Source: BRHc4a sp049323755 (GTDB lineage: Bacteria > Bacillota > Desulfotomaculia > Desulfotomaculales > Desulfocucumaceae). From it: 64,000 bases of DNA. The notes under the pieces are model-generated. The model searched no databases, was not told where the DNA came from, and saw only the letters and a list, made by a program, of their open reading frames with translations. The stretch covers positions 307,180 through 371,179 of the forward strand of contig JBMOPE010000041.1 of assembly GCA_049323755.1 (NCBI GenBank), given 5' to 3'. Below, one piece after another: positions 7,801 to 15,195 of the stretch (within the stretch, counting starts at the first letter, position 1; every line of letters begins with the position of its first letter). Made by a program: the position numbers and the translations under genes.

Positions 7801-9307
7801 CGGAAGACCTGACAGCCCCGGCCGGCACCCAAAAGTCGGCCAGGGGCGGCTGGTCGGGCAAAACCTGGACGACCTCCTCGGCCCAATCAGATTTATTCCC
7901 GCTGCTGTCTGTCACCCTGAGCCTGACCTTCCAAACACCGGGTGCGTCGAACATTTGGCCCGGCGGCCCCGGATCGGGCGGATAACGCCCGGTGCCTGAC
8001 CATTTAAGGGTTCCGCCGGGCCGGTATATCTGCCATTCATTCAGGCTTTGGCTGATTGTTCTCCCGCCCCCCGCAGCGCTGCCATCGCCGCTTATGGCCA
8101 CCTGGCGGCCGGCCAGAATTCTCTCTGGGCTGACCGTGATGTTGGCTACGGGGGGAGTAGCGGCCACGGCTATTGTCTTCGCTTTGGTATCCGTGTCACC
8201 ATCGGAGTCGGTTACCGTCAGGGTGATTTTGTATGCTCCGGCGACCGGCCAGCTGACGCTGACCCTCTTGCCCGCTTTGGCGCCGATCCCCTGGATGTCC
8301 CAGGCCCAGGAAACAATTCTCTCACCGTTGTCCTCCCCGGGGTGAGAGGAACTGTCCTCCAGGGACACGGATTCATTCTCCTCGGGGTTCATGTTGGAAG
8401 CCGTAAAGTCGGCCTCCGGTTCCATGTCCGGCGGCGGAGGAGGTGGCGGGGGCGGCGGAGGGTCCGAAGGCGGGGGTGGTTCCGGAGGATCCGGCGGCAC
8501 CTCGCCCTGCACCACGCTGAATTTGAGTGTTTTTTTGCTTACCCGCCACACCCCGTCCTTCACTGCAAGCTCAAGGGATATTGAGCTGCCGGTAGGGGAA
8601 TTCACCCTGTACGGGATTGTTTTATTGAAACTGTTTTGGGCTGTGCTATCCGTGTCAATTACAGCGCCATTGGCTTTCAGCTCGTAGGACAGGCCCGGAA
8701 ATTTGCCGGACAGGACGTTGGATTTCCCGGAAACCACCAGGTTTATGGTCTTACCAGGACCGGCCTGCCGGGGTCCCCCCAGATAGGAATCCGGAACGTT
8801 GGTTACCGTGGCGTAGCCCGTTTTGGTATTGTGGTCATAGCCACTGAGCCTGCCGCCACAAAGTTCCGCCAGGTCTCCGATATACATGCGCCGGTCTGAA
8901 TAGGACCGCCAATCCAGCAGGAAGGCGTAATCATCGTACTTTGACTGGACGAAGCCCAGGTTGCCGTTCAGCTCCGCAATCCATCCCCGGATGGCGGAGG
9001 ACGCCACGGTTGTATAGCCCTTCCCTAAATCCGGCGGAGTACCTATGGGCAGATAGTCGATAATCATGCCCTGTCCCAGATTTCTTCCCCCACTCATTAC
9101 CGTCAGCTTACCGGCGTGGTAGTACGGACTGTCATCCGGCGGGGTTGAACTATGGGCTTTTTTCATGCGGAGTTGGTCCCCCATCCTGATCCCAGGATAA
9201 TCGGGATACGTTTCAGCAACGTATGCATAAGCTGAAACGGCAGCAACCATTAAAATAAGGATTACCGCCATTATGGCTGGCACTGTGCGCCTCAGCTTTA
9301 ACTTCAC
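4847..9307 (-). CDS. Giant secreted PKD-repeat surface protein (1486 aa)
   Basis: GTG start at 9307 after GGAGGTATA. An N-terminal signal peptide (hydrophobic run to AYAYVAE) is followed by a roughly 250-residue unique region, a proline linker with a run of 11 P, and then PKD-type beta-sandwich repeats recognised by motifs such as SWAWDIQG, WNWTVQGKG and GSYTVTLAVMD. By eye about three precede and three or four follow a central domain of roughly 350 residues that begins DVLFVLGQIDNKRDYLNSF and may be von Willebrand A-like. PKD domains mediate extracellular protein-protein contacts. No LPXTG, SLH or membrane anchor is seen at the C-terminus. Placed between pilus genes, it is a good candidate for a pilus-tip or mating-contact adhesin; that role is inference. 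Confidence 0.8.
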   Translation of the reverse strand: MKLKLRRTVPAIMAVILILMVAAVSAYAYVAETYPDYPGIRMGDQLRMKKAHSSTPPDDSPYYHAGKLTVMSGGRNLGQGMIIDYLPIGTPPDLGKGYTTVASSAIRGWIAELNGNLGFVQSKYDDYAFLLDWRSYSDRRMYIGDLAELCGGRLSGYDHNTKTGYATVTNVPDSYLGGPRQAGPGKTINLVVSGKSNVLSGKFPGLSYELKANGAVIDTDSTAQNSFNKTIPYRVNSPTGSSISLELAVKDGVWRVSKKTLKFSVVQGEVPPDPPEPPPPSDPPPPPPPPPPPDMEPEADFTASNMNPEENESVSLEDSSSHPGEDNGERIVSWAWDIQGIGAKAGKRVSVSWPVAGAYKITLTVTDSDGDTDTKAKTIAVAATPPVANITVSPERILAGRQVAISGDGSAAGGGRTISQSLNEWQIYRPGGTLKWSGTGRYPPDPGPPGQMFDAPGVWKVRLRVTDSSGNKSDWAEEVVQVLPDQPPLADFWVPAGAVRSSVGGYSITVQDRSQVPMPDSLGDRIYQRTWSLVYDKNNNGSFGDAGDEIIAAGDTNRSARILQASGNDPSPHLQFFQTGRYKLKLSVREEYYGWDSWNPGLQADTASKPGAECVITVQNLPPYVSIGIIRPEPKADVLFVLGQIDNKRDYLNSFSAGLPGLAGRLAGYGIDAVTYQNDAMGTGSATRTEDSSNYIYLIGDPAAPLYKVYVTKYGGGFTVYRRDSSGSYVTALNTVSYGGNDIDLHASGHGYSYGATVDSSGQIVTRFRCGHDDSYRTIWVDASGVVHIRYYVANDEGYNSTQRWDAFGGKVELVRTNTDGRSPHRTLTQIDADTVQITGTHSGTWELTYTLNYPPTTGKLREVAQSTGWRAGSVRFLVLMNGAPFDDYYSRSGFVDYMRSSGTGLIAEAGAANSSQCIQIVSEIGRDAVYSLSADAGADLGEVADYIINYFGAGREDVPPNVVLVNERFNTSYSEGDRESDPLVDRYWEYTHDPNSISGYTLSNSLGLNTDVSGRIFPQPLGSFSKPGTYTVSFKVQDQPPNSPYWGHPEAGRKYSRNGTMQIHVHRRPVASFSVVNPGPGVGEAITYINNSYDPDLQYTDPEGKRGIRNTQWRYSVNGGTWITSGEPPAYGADSGTVEVMLRVQDFLGAWSDWASASVNVQNRKPVARFSIGPPRVGKGEIASLADQSYDLDGDRITAWNWTVQGKGTFTTQNVGSLSWGNPGSYTVTLAVMDEHGLWSDPAVKTVAVEDRAPNNPPVVVLTGPSPGYRGEPMVIDGRSSSDPDPGDFIARAYWRYARPGNPWSGTYTQQARESGFLTFPVTPDRLGDWQFELVVEDSRQKTSAPGYLTVHVEEPFEVYASVIPSPAERGRRIRVTASAVRPSNGQKIQIDRMMVEIPHPVRPDGRAATQDPPHTADMVWDPGISGYTYEYLVPEKTNDGYWSDDGDYYVRVTGYKGESSKQCLANLTVKGHVMDRTVIRTYGW

Positions 9308-9381
9308 TATACCTCCCTCCTCCCAAGATTGATTTCACCGGTCTCACCTCCCAAGGAATTTTAAAATTTCCCCAATCAAAC

Positions 9382-9405
9382 AAAAAACCCCGCTTTGCTG
9401 CGGGG
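9382..9405 (-). terminator. Rho-independent terminator
   Basis: Minus strand CCCCGC-AGCAAA-GCGGGG followed by TTTTTTG, 25-50 nt after the stop of the stalk-domain gene. It separates that gene from the giant PKD gene downstream. Confidence 0.85.
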
Positions 9406-9430
9406 CATATCCCGAATGTCAGACATGTCT

Positions 9431-10345
9431 TTACGGCGTACTCACTACCACCTGGGCGTTTGTAAAGGCTGCTCCGGGCTCCCAGTTAACCTTATAGCCC
9501 AGGCTTTCAGCCACGAACCTGAGGGGCAGCAGTGTCCGTCCGTCCCTTATCTCCGATGGTGTATCCATTTTTACTTCCTTCCCATTGACAACCGCACTTC
9601 CTTCTCCGGGCTTCAATATTACCCTGTTCCCGTTGGCCGCCAGGTAAATTGCCTCTTCCTCCGGGTTCCACAGCACTTCGGCGCCGAGCCTGTCCAGTAC
9701 ACCGCGCACCGGCACATAGACCAGGTCATATTTCATGAAGGGCTTTATCTCCAGGTAGTAAGGAGTGACGCTGTCCTCAGTGTAAAGAACCGCCGTCCAC
9801 ATGCCCTCCTGAGCGTAGGTGTTGACCCAAAGCTCCACCTTTTTTATGCCCGGGCCGTCTACCTCTACGTTTTTGTAAAATTTGAGCACACGGGGGCTGT
9901 CTGATTCAATTGACTCCACCAGCCTCCTGTTTTCCGGGGAGAGGGTCTGCTTCCACTTCCACACGGGCCTGCCGTCCACTGAATATATTTCCTGTCCGCC
10001 GATGTCCACCGGCGCGGAAAAGGGGACCGTGTAGTAGTGTACTATGGCGTTCTCACTAAGATTATCGAATACTTCTATCAGACTGTGACAGTACCCCGGG
10101 CCCGGAATGCGGCCCTCCATTTTATACGGGCCCTGGTATTCCTTGAAGTCATAGTTGATGTGATTAATACCGTCGCCGTCAACCCTCCAGGTCATGTGAC
10201 CCCAACTGCCCTGCTGATTTGGCGCGTGCATCCTGAACATGCCCTCGCCGGGGAGGACATTCACTTCGGTCTCGGCCCAGGCGGCAGCTGAGCAGGCAGC
10301 CAGTAAAAGGATTATCATGCCTGGTACCATTAGCCTTTTTAACAA
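9431..10345 (-). CDS. Secreted protein with copper-amine-oxidase-N-like stalk domain
   Basis: TTG start at 10345 (GGAGGTG five bases upstream; the longer ATG frame would place the ribosome site inside the gene). A signal peptide ending AAAWAETEV precedes a unique beta-rich region (residues about 30-210). The last 95 residues match the copper amine oxidase N-terminal-like repeat: FVPVRGVLDRLGAEVLW-type motif, then RTLLPLRFVAESLGYKV. This domain occurs in many secreted and wall proteins of Peptococcaceae and is not an enzyme. It has its own terminator. Probably a surface or pilus accessory protein; exact role unknown. Confidence 0.8.
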   Translation of the reverse strand: MLKRLMVPGMIILLLAACSAAAWAETEVNVLPGEGMFRMHAPNQQGSWGHMTWRVDGDGINHINYDFKEYQGPYKMEGRIPGPGYCHSLIEVFDNLSENAIVHYYTVPFSAPVDIGGQEIYSVDGRPVWKWKQTLSPENRRLVESIESDSPRVLKFYKNVEVDGPGIKKVELWVNTYAQEGMWTAVLYTEDSVTPYYLEIKPFMKYDLVYVPVRGVLDRLGAEVLWNPEEEAIYLAANGNRVILKPGEGSAVVNGKEVKMDTPSEIRDGRTLLPLRFVAESLGYKVNWEPGAAFTNAQVVVSTP

Positions 10346-10389
10346 AACATCACCTCCTTTTTTGAACGTTACCATTTAATCCCTGCATA

Positions 10390-10923
10390 CTATCTGGTTG
10401 CTATAACCTCGGGGCCCACGGTGCTGTGAACGGTAAGCACCAGGTTGCCTGGGGCGCCCGTGACCGCCCTGGCGAAAAGGCCAAGCGCCACCGGCACCCT
10501 GATTATGCCCACCACCCCCGGCCTGGTCACAGTTTCCGAATAGGCACCCCAGTTGTAAGTGAAGGGAACGTCGTTCACCACCTGAAAATAGGAGACCTCC
10601 ACCGGTCCTCCGGCCACCGACCCGGCCTGAGGTTTGTCCCACTGGTCAAGCCTGAGGTTTTCCCGCAAAACAACGTCAAAAACCTGTCTGGCCTGCGAAG
10701 GCAGAATATATACCCGCGGGGTTTCCGGGTCGGCCAGACGGTCCTGGTCCAACTGGCCCGAGGCCGCCCGCAGTGAAAGGTTCAGCGCATGCCTTACGCA
10801 GACCTTGGCCGCATATACCCTGGCCAAATCGGACACCAGCGCAAACACCGCCAAAAAGGCCAGCAGAAAAATGAGCAGGGACAGCGCGGACGACCCTTTT
10901 TCACTCCTTATAAATATTCTCAA
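10390..10923 (-). CDS. TadE/TadG-like pseudopilin
   Basis: 177 residues, TTG start overlapping the previous gene's TGA (TTGA). The N-terminus is KGSSALSLLIFLLAFLAVFAL, a class-III-like leader region with one membrane helix, followed by a periplasmic-type domain without cysteines. This is the layout of TadE/TadF minor pilins, although the conserved Glu normally found after the leader is missing, as in TadG-like proteins. It is co-translated with two further small pilin-like genes (10,920-11,563). Likely a minor pilus component or assembly factor. Confidence 0.7.
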   Translation of the reverse strand: MRIFIRSEKGSSALSLLIFLLAFLAVFALVSDLARVYAAKVCVRHALNLSLRAASGQLDQDRLADPETPRVYILPSQARQVFDVVLRENLRLDQWDKPQAGSVAGGPVEVSYFQVVNDVPFTYNWGAYSETVTRPGVVGIIRVPVALGLFARAVTGAPGNLVLTVHSTVGPEVIATR

Positions 10924-11402
10924 GGCTCAAAATGCACCTCGCTTAAAGCCACGGCGCGGGCCTTTAATGTGATCGTTTTTTCCTTTACCATCCATTTCCA
11001 TAAACTATCGGCTAAAAGGATCTTAAACTTGACCGGGTAGACCACACCCACGACTATGGGGTTGTTTCGCTCGACGCTCTGCTCGGATCCGGTTCCCCAA
11101 ATAACCACCGTGCCGGCGTCCTCGTAGGGCTCAGTGGCAGTATAATCATAGGCAAGCGCCCTTCCGCCAGTGGTCCAATCACGGATGTAACCGGCAGCAT
11201 CGCTCCTGACCCCCTCGGAGAATTTCCCCTCCCTGGCCGCGCTCACCGCCGCCGAGGCCGCCGCGTAATTTACGGTTGCCCAGTCGTACATGATAAAACC
11301 TGTTTCCACTATCATGAAGAACAGCATTAATATGACGGGCAGGACAAACAGCGCCTCCAGCGAGGGACTGCCCCGCCTGTCCCGCATCATTTTTGAAATC
11401 AA
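10920..11402 (-). CDS. TadE-like minor pilin
   Basis: 160 residues. The leader RRGSPSLEALFVLPVILMLFF has the TadE signature: basic residues, G, then Glu at the start of the membrane helix (SLEALFVLPV). The rest is a soluble extracytoplasmic domain. Start is a TTG at 11402 overlapping the stop of the preceding small pilin, seven bases after GGGAGGTGG. Stop overlaps the next start. TadE proteins are processed by the prepilin peptidase and help Flp pilus biogenesis. Confidence 0.8.
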   Translation of the reverse strand: MISKMMRDRRGSPSLEALFVLPVILMLFFMIVETGFIMYDWATVNYAAASAAVSAAREGKFSEGVRSDAAGYIRDWTTGGRALAYDYTATEPYEDAGTVVIWGTGSEQSVERNNPIVVGVVYPVKFKILLADSLWKWMVKEKTITLKARAVALSEVHFEP

Positions 11403-11563
11403 GGTGTTCCCACCTCCCCGATCCTGCCGGCCATGTTTTCAAATTTGCTGCCGGTTGTGGTGGCCAGGTTTAACACGAAGGGGGCTATGGTCAGAACAAA
11501 AAGTATGATCCACAGGGCATTTTCAAGAAAACTGCTGCCGCGCTGGTCTTTAAGTAACCTCAA
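11399..11563 (-). CDS. Flp-like small pilin (54 aa)
   Basis: TTG start at 11563 behind GGAGGTGATTT. The 54 residues comprise a basic leader (RLLKDQRGS), the pilin motif SFLENALWIILFVLTIAPFV with Glu after Phe-Leu, and a short hydrophilic tail. It is homologous in its leader and helix (GSSFLENALWI) to the two small pilins at 13.1-13.5 kb (GSAFIENGLWI). A dGTPase gene now separates these paralogues. It is followed by two overlapping TadE-like genes, so it is probably a major or alternative pilin of the second Tad system. Confidence 0.7.
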   Translation of the reverse strand: MRLLKDQRGSSFLENALWIILFVLTIAPFVLNLATTTGSKFENMAGRIGEVGTP

Positions 11564-11585
11564 AGAAATCACCTCCATAAAAATT

Positions 11586-11610
11586 AAAAGGCGCCGGTGA
11601 CAAGCCGGCG
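11586..11610 (-). terminator. Hairpin with T-rich tail just upstream of the Flp-like pilin
   Basis: Minus strand CGCCGG and CCGGCG (7-nt loop) followed by CCTTTTAATTTTT, placed between the dGTPase stop and the pilin ribosome site. It could terminate dgt transcription or attenuate pilin expression. Confidence 0.45.
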
Positions 11611-11729
11611 AGCCCAATATATACTATGTTTTTTTATATTTTCAGTCTCCCTAAAACAGAGCTTGCATAGGTTCCTTTCCCTGCAGGGAAATAGCTTTAA
11701 GTGGCCAAGGGCGGCAAGTGAGCATTTTT

Positions 11730-12893
11730 TTATCCTAAATCAATAAGTTCATCATACTGCTCCAACGCATAACGGTCTGTCATTCCGGAAATATAGTCTC
11801 CAATAACAATTATTCCGTTTTGCTTATATAGTTCATATGTACCATTAGGTAATCTCTGTGGATTACCTTTGTAATACGAAAATAATGTTGTTACAATATC
11901 TTCTCCTCTTCGGTCCATCTCTTTAATTCTATAATCATTAAGTAACATATCACTCAGGTATTTTTGAAATTTACCAATAATTGTTTTGGACGGTTCAGTA
12001 AAATCAATATATACTCTGTCTAACTGGTAGGGTTTTATTGTATCGTCTAATGATTGTGCTGATTGCACAATTAAAGTTACTACTAAATAATCAACCATGC
12101 ACCTTATGATGGTATCTTTTTTTCTATCCTCCTGTGCTATCTCATTTATTATGGAATTAAAATCTGAGCCATATACTTCTTTAAAAAATCCAAATACCTC
12201 TTTAAAAAATTCATGCTTCAAAAAATCGTTCAAACTTATAATATTGTATCTTAAATAATCATCCATATCATGTGTTATTTGAGCTATCTCATCAGCTATA
12301 GCAACGACTTGCCCCTCTAAAGTAATTGAAAAGGCTTTGTCGATGTATAGATTATTGCAATATGCTGGTAATTCAGTTGGCAAACCTGTGTGCTTTAAAA
12401 CGCCTTCAAGGACTGGGATAGTTAGTCTTAGACCTTCATATGGATATTTTTTTTCTAAACACTCTAAAATCCTTACACTCTGTACATTATGTTTAAATGT
12501 GTTCACGCCATTATCTTTTAAAAATTTTCTCAGTACTTTTTCACCTACATGCCCAAATGGAGTATGGCCTAAATCATGCCCCAAAGAAATGGCTTCAACT
12601 AAATCACTATTTAACCCTAATTGTACTGCAACGGTTCTCCCTATCTGGGCTACTTCTAAAGAGTGTGTTAGTCTTGTTCTTAGGTGATCGCCTTTTCGTG
12701 TTAGAAAAACCTGTGTTTTATATTCTAACCTCCGAAATGCCTTTGAGTGGATTATTCTATCCCTATCTCTTTGGAACTCTGTTCTTAATGGATGTTTCCC
12801 AACCTCAGCATTTCTTTGCGCTGTTTCACTTAGACAAGCATACGGTTTTAAATTTTTTCTTTCAAGCCCCTCTAACTCTGTTCTATTTAGCAT
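11730..12893 (-). CDS. dgt: dGTP triphosphohydrolase-like HD protein (Dgt family)
   Basis: 387 residues, the Dgt family length. It has the family N-terminus RTEFQRDRDRIIHSKAFRRL, the first metal histidine in THSLEVAQ, and the HD pair in GHDLGHTPFGH, followed by the tyrosine- and aspartate-rich C-terminal part. Dgt enzymes split dNTPs (mainly dGTP) into nucleoside and triphosphate in the cytoplasm. Bacterial dGTPases of this type are also known as phage-defence genes that starve phage replication. Base composition is strikingly AT-rich compared with the GC-rich pilin genes on both sides, and the gene interrupts a run of paralogous pilins, so it looks like an acquired insertion. No transposon ends were recognised around it. 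Confidence 0.85.
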   Translation of the reverse strand: MLNRTELEGLERKNLKPYACLSETAQRNAEVGKHPLRTEFQRDRDRIIHSKAFRRLEYKTQVFLTRKGDHLRTRLTHSLEVAQIGRTVAVQLGLNSDLVEAISLGHDLGHTPFGHVGEKVLRKFLKDNGVNTFKHNVQSVRILECLEKKYPYEGLRLTIPVLEGVLKHTGLPTELPAYCNNLYIDKAFSITLEGQVVAIADEIAQITHDMDDYLRYNIISLNDFLKHEFFKEVFGFFKEVYGSDFNSIINEIAQEDRKKDTIIRCMVDYLVVTLIVQSAQSLDDTIKPYQLDRVYIDFTEPSKTIIGKFQKYLSDMLLNDYRIKEMDRRGEDIVTTLFSYYKGNPQRLPNGTYELYKQNGIIVIGDYISGMTDRYALEQYDELIDLG

Positions 12894-13113
12894 AAATACA
12901 GCCCCTTTTATTTTGGAAGGTTTTTCTTATTATACCACTTGTACCCGTAGAAAAAGGTTATTTTATTAATGTGTAACAGGAAATTACCCCCCCACCCTTG
13001 TAAAGCAAGAATTCAGAATACGGTTTTACTAGACGTTGCTAAAACTGCAATCTTTATTATCCCGGCAGCTTGACCCCGGGAACCGCAATCCCTACGGCCC
13101 CCGGGTTGTGCTT

Positions 13114-13305
13114 TTATTGCCCCTGCCCGATATTGGGCACGGACACACTCTGCACCTCACTGCTGATACCTTCGAACTTTGCCTTTATGCCCTGGTTGGC
13201 CAGGGCGTACCCGGCACCGGCCACCAGCAGCACTACCACGATAATCCACAGTCCGTTTTCAATAAATGCCGAACCCCTGCTGTCCCTAAACAACCGCCTG
13301 TTCAA
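13114..13305 (-). CDS. Flp-like small pilin (63 aa), paralogue of the next gene
   Basis: TTG start at 13305, five bases behind GGGAGGTGG; an upstream GTG lies inside the ribosome site. Motif SAFIENGLWIIVVVLLVAGA gives leader cleavage region, Glu and membrane helix; the tail GIKAKFEGISSEVQSVSVP is polar. It is nearly identical to the product of 13,339-13,527 through the helix and first tail residues, showing a recent tandem duplication. The two differ mainly in the leader and the last residues. Probable pilus subunit of the tadA1 system immediately upstream. Confidence 0.75.
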   Translation of the reverse strand: MNRRLFRDSRGSAFIENGLWIIVVVLLVAGAGYALANQGIKAKFEGISSEVQSVSVPNIGQGQ

Positions 13306-13338
13306 AATAGCCACCTCCCGTAAAACAGTTTAATTATT

Positions 13339-13527
13339 TCAGTTACCACTTATGGAGGGAATACTGACACTCTTCACCTCCGAGTTGATGCCGTCGAACT
13401 TGGCCTTGATGCCGTCGTTGGCCAGGGCGTACCCGGCGCCGGCCACCAGCAGCACCACCACGATGATCCACAGGCCGTTTTCGATAAAGGCCGAACCCCT
13501 GCAGTCGGACAGGACTCCTGTAAACAC
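13339..13527 (-). CDS. Flp-like small pilin (62 aa), tandem paralogue
   Basis: GTG at 13527 placed 7 nt behind GGAGGCGG (a TTG at 13533 is possible). The leader contains a cysteine (SDCRGSAFIENGLWI) not present in the downstream copy. The membrane helix VVVLLVAGAGYALA is identical to its neighbour. It follows the TadB/TadC pair by about 20 nt and is therefore the first pilin transcribed after the motor genes. Duplicated Flp genes are common in Tad loci, one copy often being dominant. Confidence 0.75.
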   Translation of the reverse strand: MFTGVLSDCRGSAFIENGLWIIVVVLLVAGAGYALANDGIKAKFDGINSEVKSVSIPSISGN

Positions 13528-13546
13528 CAGCAAACCGCCTCCTTTC

Positions 13547-14332
13547 TTAAAATGCTCTCAGCCTGTCTATGATATTGGCGTACATGGGGAACACAAAAAG
13601 AAGCAGGAGGGACAGCATCATCACCGCGGGAATGGCAGCCATCAGCACCGGCTGGGCCTTGATCCTCCTCTTGATGTCATTCACCCTCTGCCCGTACGCC
13701 CGGCGGGAAAACCCCCTCAAAATTTCATCCACATCGGTGCCGGTGTTGATCCCCATCATCACCACCCCCACCAGGTTGGTGAGGGGCGGAAACCGGCTTC
13801 TTTCGGCCAGATTGTCAAGGGCCACCTTCAGGGGATAGATTTCGAGTTCCGCCGCCAGCAGGTCCATCTGCCGCTTCAATTCTCCCCTCATTACCCCTCT
13901 GACAATCCTCATGGCCTGGTACAAGTCCCCGGCCCTTGAATAAATCCTCAGCAAGGTCACCATTAACGGGAACTCTCTACTGATTTCCCCGACACGTTTT
14001 TTTTCACGGGCAGCCAGCACCTTTTGCGGTATAACGTAAATTAACGGGGCCGCTGCAAAAAATATGAACGCCAGGGACGGAAAAGCAAAGTACACCGTAA
14101 AACCCACCGCCAGCGCGGTGGCGGCACCTGTTACTCTTACACCCAGTATGAGATCCGGATCGGTTTTATCACCCAGCCGATTAAGCAATGTCCCCAAATA
14201 ATCCCGGGATCTTCCGCTACCGGCCAGCCTGCCCACCGACCTAACCGCCCCGGACGGCGCCTTCCAGGCGGCTATCAACAGGAGAACGGCCATGGACACC
14301 AGTATGCTCACCGGGACCAGCGAACCAGTCAT
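13547..14332 (-). CDS. tadC: TadC-like T2SSF platform protein (set 1)
   Basis: 261 residues with N-terminal helix, a central pair of helices (AVGFTVYFAFPSLAFIFF region) and a C-terminal helix (VMMLSLLLLFVFPMYANII). The T2SSF core EFPLMVTLLRIYSRAGDLYQ and a repeat-like glycine turn (MMGINTGTDVDEIL) are visible. The ATG overlaps the TadB stop as ATGA, indicating coupling. With TadB it forms the membrane platform on which the TadA ATPase acts. It directly precedes the two small pilin genes. Confidence 0.8.
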   Translation of the reverse strand: MTGSLVPVSILVSMAVLLLIAAWKAPSGAVRSVGRLAGSGRSRDYLGTLLNRLGDKTDPDLILGVRVTGAATALAVGFTVYFAFPSLAFIFFAAAPLIYVIPQKVLAAREKKRVGEISREFPLMVTLLRIYSRAGDLYQAMRIVRGVMRGELKRQMDLLAAELEIYPLKVALDNLAERSRFPPLTNLVGVVMMGINTGTDVDEILRGFSRRAYGQRVNDIKRRIKAQPVLMAAIPAVMMLSLLLLFVFPMYANIIDRLRAF

Positions 14333-15195
14333 AGCTCCTCCACCACCCCCTGATTCCTGGTCAAATACCAGGAACCGAACTCAACCAGGATCATAAAGCA
14401 TATCAGGGTCCTGCCCAGAAACGTGGATGTAATGGTGTGCCTGGCATCCTGGGAGAAGAGAATCATTACCACGGCCACCGCCGGAAGAAGCAGCAAAAAC
14501 ACGTTGACGGTAAGCTTCTGCCCCCGCATCTCGTTAATCAGCTCCTCCCTGAGCACAATCCTGTCCCTGATCACTCCGGCCACATCGGTAACAACCCCTG
14601 CCGTGTCAGTGCCGTACTTTTCCGATACCACCACCCCCTTGACAAATACCTCGACGTCACGGTTATCGGTCCTCAAGGCAAGCCCCTCCAGGGCATCGGC
14701 CAGCGACTTCCCGGCCCTGTACTCCACAACCGTCCTCATTAGTTCATCCCGCATGGGCGAGGCAGTACAGCCGGCAGCGCCCTCGACAGCCCTCACCAGG
14801 TCACCGGTGGTCTCGTAGAGTGAGGCTATCATCTGGAGTGCTGTTTCAGCCTGCTCATCTATTAATCTTTGTCTGGCCCGCAGGGACAGCTCCACCTGTT
14901 TCCGGCAGGCAAGCACCCCAAAGAACGCCATCATCACTGCCGCCACAGGGTTGTTGATGGCCAGCCCAATCGCAAGGCCGCCCACCGCCGTCACCGCGGT
15001 AATGGCCGCAAAGCCGGCCCTGCTCCTGCCCGTCCTGTCCAGCATGTGCCAGACCGTTCCCTTCCTGGCCTCGGAATAGATCAGTTTCCTTTTGTATTCA
15101 TCAAGCCTCCGGTATATCCCGACCCGGTTCAGGTAAAGAAAGAGGGCACCAATGGCCAGGGCGGCCAGAAATGCCGCCAGCTTTATTTCAGTCAC
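14329..15195 (-). CDS. tadB: TadB-like T2SSF platform protein (set 1)
   Basis: GTG start at 15195 behind GGAGGTGA, overlapping the TadA stop by 8 nt (GTGACTGA). 288 residues: N-terminal helix (FLAALAIGALFLYL), central helices, T2SSF core ALQMIASLYETTGDLVRAVE and KGVVVSEKYGTDTAGVV, C-terminal hydrophobic helices. The downstream gene is its TadC partner. Together with the CpaF-type ATPase upstream they make a complete pilus motor and platform separate from the second set at 18.7-20.9 kb. Confidence 0.8.
   Translation of the reverse strand: MTEIKLAAFLAALAIGALFLYLNRVGIYRRLDEYKRKLIYSEARKGTVWHMLDRTGRSRAGFAAITAVTAVGGLAIGLAINNPVAAVMMAFFGVLACRKQVELSLRARQRLIDEQAETALQMIASLYETTGDLVRAVEGAAGCTASPMRDELMRTVVEYRAGKSLADALEGLALRTDNRDVEVFVKGVVVSEKYGTDTAGVVTDVAGVIRDRIVLREELINEMRGQKLTVNVFLLLLPAVAVVMILFSQDARHTITSTFLGRTLICFMILVEFGSWYLTRNQGVVEEL

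Noticed and set aside
11581..11729. Riboswitch (c-di-GMP class) upstream of the small pilin
   Set aside because: The leader was compared by eye with GEMM-I and c-di-GMP-II core motifs and lacks them; only a hairpin with T-rich tail is supported.
13050..13113. Terminator after the 63-aa pilin
   Set aside because: A CCCGGG...CCCGGG pair exists, but with a 19-nt loop and no T-tract.
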